Part shown: positions 6,661 to 10,986 of the stretch, piece by piece | Position numbering within the stretch: the first letter of the stretch is position 1 | How the letters are laid out: each line of letters starts with the position of its first letter | DNA from: an uncultured Alphaproteobacteria bacterium | Lineage (GTDB): Bacteria > Pseudomonadota > Alphaproteobacteria > Rickettsiales > UBA1997 | Length of the DNA stretch: 10,986 bases | Direction: 5' to 3' | NCBI GenBank assembly: GCA_903959715.1 | Contig: CAJBXX010000298.1 | Coordinates: 1-10,986 of the forward strand | Notes under the pieces: model-generated | Told to the model about the DNA's origin: nothing | Seen by the model: the letters and a program-made list of their open reading frames with translations, nothing else | Database searches by the model: none | Translations under genes and position numbers: made by a program

Positions 6661-7702
6661 AGATAAAATTCTTTTGTTATTTGGACTTCTTGTAATTTTT
6701 TCTTTTTTTATTTATAATGTTCGATTGTTCATCGCACCCTTTGTTTTATCGATGATGATGTCCTACTTGTTAAATCCCGTGGTAGAATTTTTGATTAAAA
6801 AGTTTAAATATTCAAGGGTGCTCGCGGTTTCACTTGTTCTTGGCGTTTTCTTGATTTTATTTACTATTTTTTGTTCGCTGTTTTTTCCGTTCATGTATAA
6901 TCAGGCCATTGTTCTAATTAATTCAATTCCTGGTTATCTTGAATATTTTGCCGATAATTTCTATCCAAATATTATTAATTTCTTTGCAAAACTTAATATC
7001 GAAATTGAGCATAATTTTTTTGATTTAATCGGAAATAATGAATTTTTTAAAACTCATGAAGGATCTTTTGAAAAAATTATTGTTAATATTGTCGGTTCGA
7101 CGGCATTTTTAATTAATATTGTGTCAATAATTTTTATCATGCCAATTTTAATTTTCTATTTACTAAAAGATTGGAAAGTAATAATTAATAAAATCGATTT
7201 AATTTTTCCAGAAAAATATGCGGATCAAATTAAAAAAATCTTGGCGTTAGTTGATAAATCTATATCGGGATTCATTCGCGGACAAATAAATGTATGCATA
7301 ATTTTAGCTCTATATTACGGAATTTTGTTAGGATTACTCGATTTAAATAATGGTATTTTTATTGGAATTTTAACAGGAATTTTGTCTTTCGTGCCATATA
7401 TTGGCTATGGCATAGGAATAACCATAGCAATGGTGGTTTCAATTTTTCAATGGGGGTTAAATTGGTCTGATATTGGGGCGGTTCTCATTGTTTATATTAT
7501 CGGTCAGATAATAGAATCAAATTTTTTAGTGCCCAATTTGATTGGAAAAAAAATCAATGTCCACCCATTTTGGATGATTCTTGGAATTTTCTTTTTTGGT
7601 TCCGTATTTGGATTTATCGGAATCTTGCTCTCAGTTCCATTAACAGCAATTTCTATAACTTTAATTCGCTATATCTTTAACAGCAATTATAAGAAAATAT
7701 AA
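6650..7702 (+). CDS. AI-2E family (PerM/UPF0118) permease
   Basis: The preferred start is the ATG at 6650 (MKIKDKILLLFGLL). The frame opens at 6542, but those 36 residues are a polar readout of the upstream gene in another frame. The 350-residue inner-membrane protein has several hydrophobic spans: two near the N-terminus (about 7-25 and 27-45), one at about 57-80, one at about 155-175, then a dense C-terminal cluster from about 220. PerM hallmarks include the SGFIRGQINV segment, GILSFVPYIG, ESNFLVPNLIGKKINVHPFW and GFIGILLSVPLTA near the end. The family includes autoinducer-2 exporters and sodium/proton antiporters, so the substrate cannot be named. It overlaps the DUF2066 gene by 11 bp and the next gene follows 1 bp after its stop. 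Confidence 0.92.
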   Translation: MKIKDKILLLFGLLVIFSFFIYNVRLFIAPFVLSMMMSYLLNPVVEFLIKKFKYSRVLAVSLVLGVFLILFTIFCSLFFPFMYNQAIVLINSIPGYLEYFADNFYPNIINFFAKLNIEIEHNFFDLIGNNEFFKTHEGSFEKIIVNIVGSTAFLINIVSIIFIMPILIFYLLKDWKVIINKIDLIFPEKYADQIKKILALVDKSISGFIRGQINVCIILALYYGILLGLLDLNNGIFIGILTGILSFVPYIGYGIGITIAMVVSIFQWGLNWSDIGAVLIVYIIGQIIESNFLVPNLIGKKINVHPFWMILGIFFFGSVFGFIGILLSVPLTAISITLIRYIFNSNYKKI

Positions 7703-7703
7703 A

Positions 7704-7988
7704 ATGCTTAACGATTTATTTAAAAGAAACGGCGTTAAAAATTTTAATCAAAATATTTCCGTAGATGATTTTTTGGATGATGATATAAAAATTGAGATTG
7801 AAAGAAATCAAATTGCACCAGATGAGCCCGAGGTTTTGCAAAATATTGATTCAAATTGCTTGATGAGGGATTATAAGGATATAAAGATTTTATCGATGAA
7901 CCCGCAAATCAAAGAAAAAATTATTGATCTTATTAAAAAATCAAAAGAAGATTTGCAAAAACTTGATCGAATTTTAAATAATTTTTAA
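7704..7988 (+). CDS. Small acidic protein of unknown function
   Basis: This 94-residue protein is not recognised. It begins 1 bp after the permease stop, so it is likely the last gene of the DUF2066-permease operon. It has no signal peptide or membrane segment. The N-terminal half is acidic (SVDDFLDDDIKIEIE, then PDEPEV); the C-terminal third is a predicted amphipathic helix rich in Lys, Ile and Leu (PQIKEKIIDLIKKSKEDLQK) that could form a coiled coil. In many alphaproteobacteria a DnaA-like regulator (HdaA) follows DUF2066 and PerM; this protein has neither the length nor a Walker A motif for that. Tight packing and an intact frame support coding status. Its 3' end is 15 bp from the convergent bactofilin gene. 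Confidence 0.75.
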   Translation: MLNDLFKRNGVKNFNQNISVDDFLDDDIKIEIERNQIAPDEPEVLQNIDSNCLMRDYKDIKILSMNPQIKEKIIDLIKKSKEDLQKLDRILNNF

Positions 7989-8003
7989 TTGATAAATTAA
8001 GAT

Positions 8004-8417
8004 TTATTTTTTCTTGAAATGCCCGTCAATGCACGCCCCATCTTCAACCGAAAGAATATCATATTCTATTTCGCCAGTAACCCTAGCTTTGCTAGCGATA
8101 CTAATATTTTTGGCCTTGATTGTTCCTTCGAATTTACCGCGAATGCTAAAGTTTTCTGCGAAAATTGTGCCGTTAATCGAGCCTTCTTCGCGTAAAATTA
8201 CAGAATTTCCATTGATAGTTCCGTTAATATTTCCTTCTATTTCAATTACTCCAGCACTAAAGATTTCCCCTTGAATTTTTAAGTCGCGAGATATGATGGT
8301 TGGGGTTGATTTAAAGTTTGTTAAAGCGTCGAGTTTTTTTGACAATATTTCTCCATTAGATGAATCTTTGAGTGTAACTTGGTTAATTTTTGCACGAATA
8401 TTGTTAGATATTGACAT
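8004..8417 (-). CDS. Bactofilin (polymer-forming cytoskeletal protein)
   Basis: Bactofilins self-assemble without nucleotide into filaments at the inner membrane and recruit cell-wall enzymes that set cell shape. The 137-residue protein has an N-terminal tail of about 40 residues and then the beta-helical bactofilin domain. This is seen as short repeating strands with regularly spaced Gly and Ile/Val: TIISRDLKIQGEI, GVIEIEGNINGTI, VILREEGSINGTI, FSIRGKFEGTI, ISIASKARVTGEI, then LSVEDGACIDGHF. The start ATG lies 14 bp inside the upstream M23 peptidase gene, so the two are translationally coupled. A bactofilin next to an M23 endopeptidase is a recurrent pairing (CcmA-Csd1 in Helicobacter, BacA-LmdC in stalked alphaproteobacteria). 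That supports a role in localising the peptidase. Confidence 0.95.
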   Translation of the reverse strand: MSISNNIRAKINQVTLKDSSNGEILSKKLDALTNFKSTPTIISRDLKIQGEIFSAGVIEIEGNINGTINGNSVILREEGSINGTIFAENFSIRGKFEGTIKAKNISIASKARVTGEIEYDILSVEDGACIDGHFKKK

Positions 8418-9648
8418 GTTTGATTGCGTTGTCGTTAGTAATTAAAGTATCGCCCGCTTCTAGGAATTTTTTTGGATTAAGCGGAACATTTCTGTAGCGA
8501 ACTTCATAATGCAAATGATCTCCCGTACTTCTGCCCGTACTTCCCTGAAGACCTATAATCTTTCCTTGTTTTATTCTTTCCCCCTCGGCAACTTTGATTT
8601 TAGAAAGATGTCCGTAACGAGTTGTGACGCCATAGCCGTGATCGATAACGACAGCATTGCCATAATCGCTAAACCACCTTGCGAGAATAACTTTCCCCGC
8701 TGAAGGGCTTATTATTTTTTCTCTTTTTGAGCCTACAAAATCGAGACCGCGATGCGGAGTGTGCCTGTTGGTCATGGGATCAATTCGATGACCAAAGCCA
8801 CTTGAAATGTAATAATTTTTCATTGGACGCGACAAAGGAAGTGCCTTGGTTAATTTTTCTAATACGATTAAATATTCGACTTCATTATTGAACTTTGCTT
8901 GTTCAATTTGTCTTTCGATAAACTCTGGATCAGAAAGTTTTTTTTGTGATAATGCCAATTCAAGCTCGTTGTCAATTTCATCATTTTCAGGACCGCCTTT
9001 CGGTAATGATTTAATTCTAGATTTTTCATTTAGTGAATATTCTTTAATGTTTTGGGATTTGATTTTTTCAATGTCAACTTTTGGTTTTTTGATATTTAAT
9101 CCAGTTCTTAAAATTGCGTTTTCAATTTTTTTTATTCTATCGGAACTTATTTCAACGAAAGAATTGAGATGCTGATGAGAATTTTTTATTTCATTAAGCG
9201 TATGCTTATCTTTTTTGGTTAAATTTTCTTCATCTAGATTTTTCGGGGCGATAAATTTTTCTTCACTGCTGTTAACATTTTGAACCGATCCAGTTATTGT
9301 TAATATGTATTTATTAACTTTTTTAAGCTTTTCGTTTACGATATCAAATTCATCAGCAAAATATGAGTTTGCAACCTTTAATTTGTTGATTTCAGCGGTT
9401 TTTGAATTAATTATTTGATCATAATTTAAAGATTGAATAAATAAATTTATCACCCAAGCGATAAAAATATAACAAAAAGCTTGAGAGAATGGGCCAAAGG
9501 TAATGCTACGAATTTTTTGATTCGTTACAAACATGATTGTTCTTTTGGTAAAAATTAATTTAATCAAACGCGATAAGGCTTTCGCGACGCCAATTAACAA
9601 TGGTTCGATTATAATTTTAAGCTTTCTTTTTAGTATAAAATTCTTCAT
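8404..9648 (-). CDS. Membrane-anchored M23 family peptidoglycan endopeptidase
   Basis: This 414-residue protein has a basic cytoplasmic N-terminus (1-50, including TNQKIRSITFGP), one transmembrane segment (about 54-73), a long charged region likely coiled-coil in the periplasm (about 80-265), and a C-terminal LytM/M23 domain (about 280-400). Zinc ligands are visible as His299 and Asp303 (HRGLDF) and His380 in HLHYEV, with catalytic His347 in RYGHLS. GHRIDP and GLQGSTGRSTG are also intact, so it should be an active endopeptidase cutting peptidoglycan cross-links rather than a degenerate activator such as EnvC. The start at 9648 is the longest; the Met at 39 is possible but leaves less cytoplasmic tail. 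It overlaps the bactofilin gene by 14 bp, and that tail is a plausible bactofilin contact. Confidence 0.94.
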   Translation of the reverse strand: MKNFILKRKLKIIIEPLLIGVAKALSRLIKLIFTKRTIMFVTNQKIRSITFGPFSQAFCYIFIAWVINLFIQSLNYDQIINSKTAEINKLKVANSYFADEFDIVNEKLKKVNKYILTITGSVQNVNSSEEKFIAPKNLDEENLTKKDKHTLNEIKNSHQHLNSFVEISSDRIKKIENAILRTGLNIKKPKVDIEKIKSQNIKEYSLNEKSRIKSLPKGGPENDEIDNELELALSQKKLSDPEFIERQIEQAKFNNEVEYLIVLEKLTKALPLSRPMKNYYISSGFGHRIDPMTNRHTPHRGLDFVGSKREKIISPSAGKVILARWFSDYGNAVVIDHGYGVTTRYGHLSKIKVAEGERIKQGKIIGLQGSTGRSTGDHLHYEVRYRNVPLNPKKFLEAGDTLITNDNAIKHVNI

Positions 9649-9758
9649 TAATTAGTTTTGTTTGTTGCGATTTTAAATAAAATCTTTAATCAAATTGAGT
9701 GTTTCAAATAGCCAAACTTCACATCTTTTATCTCTAACAATTTTTCTTTTGAATAATC

Positions 9759-9787
9759 AGGATATTAATATTAACAAAAAATGTCAA
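9759..9787 (-). promoter_or_regulatory. Probable sigma70 promoter for the M23-bactofilin operon
   Basis: On the minus strand a consensus -35 TTGACA (9787-9782) is followed after 17 bases by TATCCT (9764-9759), a four-of-six -10. The start codon lies about 110 bases downstream, giving a leader of roughly 100 nt. The -35 also sits in a small inverted repeat, AATGT-CA-ACATT (9780-9791), which could be an operator but is short enough to be chance. Confidence 0.5.
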
Positions 9788-9863
9788 CATTATTTAATTA
9801 GCGTTGTTCAAAAAGTGCATTTTGACCTTTGCTAAGAAATGTTTTTCTTTTAAATCAATGCTA

Positions 9864-9892
9864 TTGACAAAATTTTTCAAAATTTTTAATAT
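9864..9892 (+). promoter_or_regulatory. Sigma70-type promoter for rpmE
   Basis: TTGACA (9864-9869), a 17-bp spacer and TAATAT (9887-9892) form a near-consensus promoter, the best in the window. Transcription would start near 9899, giving a leader of about 30 nt before the rpmE ATG with no Shine-Dalgarno. Apart from this and the divergent promoter, the 282-bp gap 9649-9930 is A/T-rich and holds no ORF or RNA gene that I can see. Confidence 0.7.
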
Positions 9893-9930
9893 TCATAAAT
9901 CAAATAAATTAATTACTTATAAAAAACACA

Positions 9931-10182
9931 ATGTCAGTAGCTAAAACACAAAAAGCTCCGCTAGAGGGCTTTCATCCAAAGCAACATTTGATAAATGTTG
10001 TTATGACCGACGGCACAAAATTTCAAGCTCTAACATCTTGGGGCAAAGAAGGCTCAACCCTTACTCTTGATGTCGATCCAAAAAATCATCCAGCGTGGCA
10101 AGATAACAAAAATCAAGGATTCATCAACTCTAACAATGAAAGAGTTAACAGATTCAAAAACAAATTTGATTTCGGGTTTTAA
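9931..10182 (+). CDS. rpmE: 50S ribosomal protein L31
   Basis: The 83-residue protein matches the cysteine-free L31 of alphaproteobacteria. A short Lys-rich lead is followed by GFHPKQHLINVVMTDGTKF, then TSWGKEGSTLTLDVDPKNHPAW near the middle, and a C-terminal RVNRFKNKF motif. L31 lies at the central protuberance of the large subunit and helps bridge to the small subunit. The Zn-binding CxxC pairs of the C+ type are absent, so zinc-dependent exchange of L31 variants would not apply to this copy. The short N-terminal extension MSVAKTQKAPLEG precedes the usual start of homology; no later Met fits, and the ATG at 9931 is well placed for the promoter. The next gene starts 14 bp downstream. Confidence 0.95.
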   Translation: MSVAKTQKAPLEGFHPKQHLINVVMTDGTKFQALTSWGKEGSTLTLDVDPKNHPAWQDNKNQGFINSNNERVNRFKNKFDFGF

Positions 10183-10187
10183 AAATC

Positions 10188-10191
10188 GAGG
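10188..10191 (+). promoter_or_regulatory. Shine-Dalgarno GAGG deciding a TTG start
   Basis: GAGG lies five bases before the TTG at 10197. It is one of only two good Shine-Dalgarno sequences in the window and supports TTG initiation, as the next in-frame Met falls well inside the hydrolase fold. Confidence 0.6.
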
Positions 10192-10196
10192 TAGGC

Positions 10197-10937
10197 TTGA
10201 GATCAATCCTCTGTTTATCCGGCTGGAGTCAAAATTACAAATCCTTGGAGCAATCTTTTTGCGAAGATATTGTTAAAAATTTCAAAATTTCTTCGCTTGA
10301 TTATTCTCAATTCAACGGATTTACAGATCTAAAAAATTCTTTAAAAATTCCTGCTAACCCAGAAATAATAATCGGCTGGAGCCTTGGCGGGCAAATAGCG
10401 CTCAGATTAATTCAAGATAAAATTTTCAATCCAAAATTACTAGTTTTATTGGCTTCGCCTTTTCAAATGGTAAAAGATTCAAGAATTAGCGCTGGCATGT
10501 CGTTAGAAACTTACAATAATTTTTTCAATAATTTGTCCAAAACTCCGAATGCAACTTTGAAAAAATTTTCTATTTTGTCGATTATGAACGATAAAAACAA
10601 AGCGGAAATCATTAATAATCTAGAAATTAACGAAGAAAATCATCAAAAATTATTAATTTGGCTTAAGGAATTAAAAGATTTTTCATGCTTTGATCTTGAT
10701 TTTAGCGATATACCGTCAACCCTTTTCTACATTGGTGCCGGAGATATGGTGGTGCATAATTCTCAATCAAAATATTTTGCCGAAAAAATAAAAGATTTTG
10801 AGTTGCATATTTTCAATAATTGCGGGCACGCACCACATTTAAATAACAAAGAATTATTTAATATTATTTTGTTAAAAAAAATCGAATCTTTGATTAAATT
10901 AAACTTAATTAAATTTGCTGACGCAAATTTAGCTTAA
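10197..10937 (+). CDS. Alpha/beta hydrolase, BioH-like (putative pimeloyl-ACP methyl ester esterase)
   Basis: This 246-residue alpha/beta-fold hydrolase starts at TTG with GAGG upstream. The nucleophile elbow is GWSLGG with Ser62, as in BioH; Asp183 (YIGAGD) and His211 (CGHAPHL) complete the triad. BioH removes the methyl ester from pimeloyl-ACP, ending the disguised-substrate route to biotin's pimelate. The GWSLGGQIAL elbow and HAP around the histidine favour BioH, but the N-terminal LHGWG oxyanion motif of E. coli BioH is here LSGWSQN and no other bio genes are in view, so a generic esterase remains possible. If it is BioH, downstream DNA should hold bioC or bioF. The last eight residues and stop codon come from the first copy of a palindromic tandem repeat, so the original C-terminus was probably just before KFADANLA. 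Confidence 0.8.
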   Translation: MRSILCLSGWSQNYKSLEQSFCEDIVKNFKISSLDYSQFNGFTDLKNSLKIPANPEIIIGWSLGGQIALRLIQDKIFNPKLLVLLASPFQMVKDSRISAGMSLETYNNFFNNLSKTPNATLKKFSILSIMNDKNKAEIINNLEINEENHQKLLIWLKELKDFSCFDLDFSDIPSTLFYIGAGDMVVHNSQSKYFAEKIKDFELHIFNNCGHAPHLNNKELFNIILLKKIESLIKLNLIKFADANLA

Positions 10938-10986
10938 TATTGAACCACATTAAATTTGCTGACGCAAATTTAGCTTAATATTGAAC
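10908..10986 (+). repeat. Tandem repeat, 41-bp period, each copy with a hairpin
   Basis: Positions 10908-10945 recur exactly at 10949-10986 (38 bp identical, CAC between them), giving a 41-bp period. Each copy contains a perfect stem AAATTTGC / GCAAATTT around a TGAC loop, at 10911-10930 and 10952-10971, extended by one T-A pair. The first copy includes the hydrolase stop codon. There is no T-run after the stems, so they are poor intrinsic terminators. The second copy ends at the window edge, so the array may continue. Confidence 0.85.

Noticed and set aside
7985..8011. Hairpin TTAATT-GATA-AATTAA followed by T residues between convergent genes, as a terminator
   Set aside because: The stem is six A/T pairs only and would be very unstable; such structures are expected by chance in this AT-rich sequence.
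9822..9850. Second rpmE promoter from TTGACC at 9822
   Set aside because: No acceptable -10 lies 16-18 bases downstream.
10908..10986. CRISPR array at the right edge
   Set aside because: Only two units with 3 bp between identical 38-bp copies; there is no spacer-sized unique sequence and no cas gene.

Overview
The window is AT-rich (roughly 30% G+C by eye) and gene-dense, with overlapping or nearly touching genes. Its content points to an alphaproteobacterium, probably Rickettsiales-like. The reasons are a DUF2066 protein followed by a PerM-type permease, a bactofilin overlapping an M23 peptidase, a cysteine-free L31, an IleS C-terminus of the long type-2 form found in Rickettsia, and a GC-rich in-frame palindrome that recalls Rickettsia palindromic elements. 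The placement is an inference from gene content, not from a phylogeny.

Layout. 43-1222 (+): two small secreted, charged helical proteins in tandem that share an LSPxxK motif block; the second carries a 57-bp in-frame palindrome. 1255-1422 (-): an unlisted 55-residue single-span membrane ORF. 1513-3661 (+): enolase and a fold-type IV (D-amino acid) aminotransferase, 1 bp apart. 5449-3636 (-): purM, then by an ATGA overlap a free-standing C-terminal piece of isoleucyl-tRNA synthetase whose end overlaps the aminotransferase tail to tail. 5560-7988 (+): DUF2066 exported protein, AI-2E/PerM-type permease (11-bp overlap), and an orphan 94-residue protein. 9648-8004 (-): M23 peptidase with a membrane anchor and coiled coil, overlapping a bactofilin; this pair is a cell-shape/peptidoglycan module. 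9931-10937 (+): ribosomal protein L31 behind a good sigma70-type promoter, then a BioH-like alpha/beta hydrolase with a TTG start. 10908-10986: two copies of a hairpin-containing unit with a 41-bp period; the first supplies the hydrolase stop codon and last residues, and the second reaches the window edge.

Most genes are housekeeping: glycolysis, purine synthesis, translation, envelope. The points most worth a second look are (1) the IleS C-terminal domain encoded as its own translationally coupled gene behind a slightly short purM, (2) the near-perfect GC-rich palindrome inserted in frame in a secreted protein and encoding almost the same peptide on both strands, and (3) the tandem palindromic repeat at the right edge. 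Shine-Dalgarno sequences are nearly absent; the two clear ones precede the IleS fragment and the TTG-started hydrolase.
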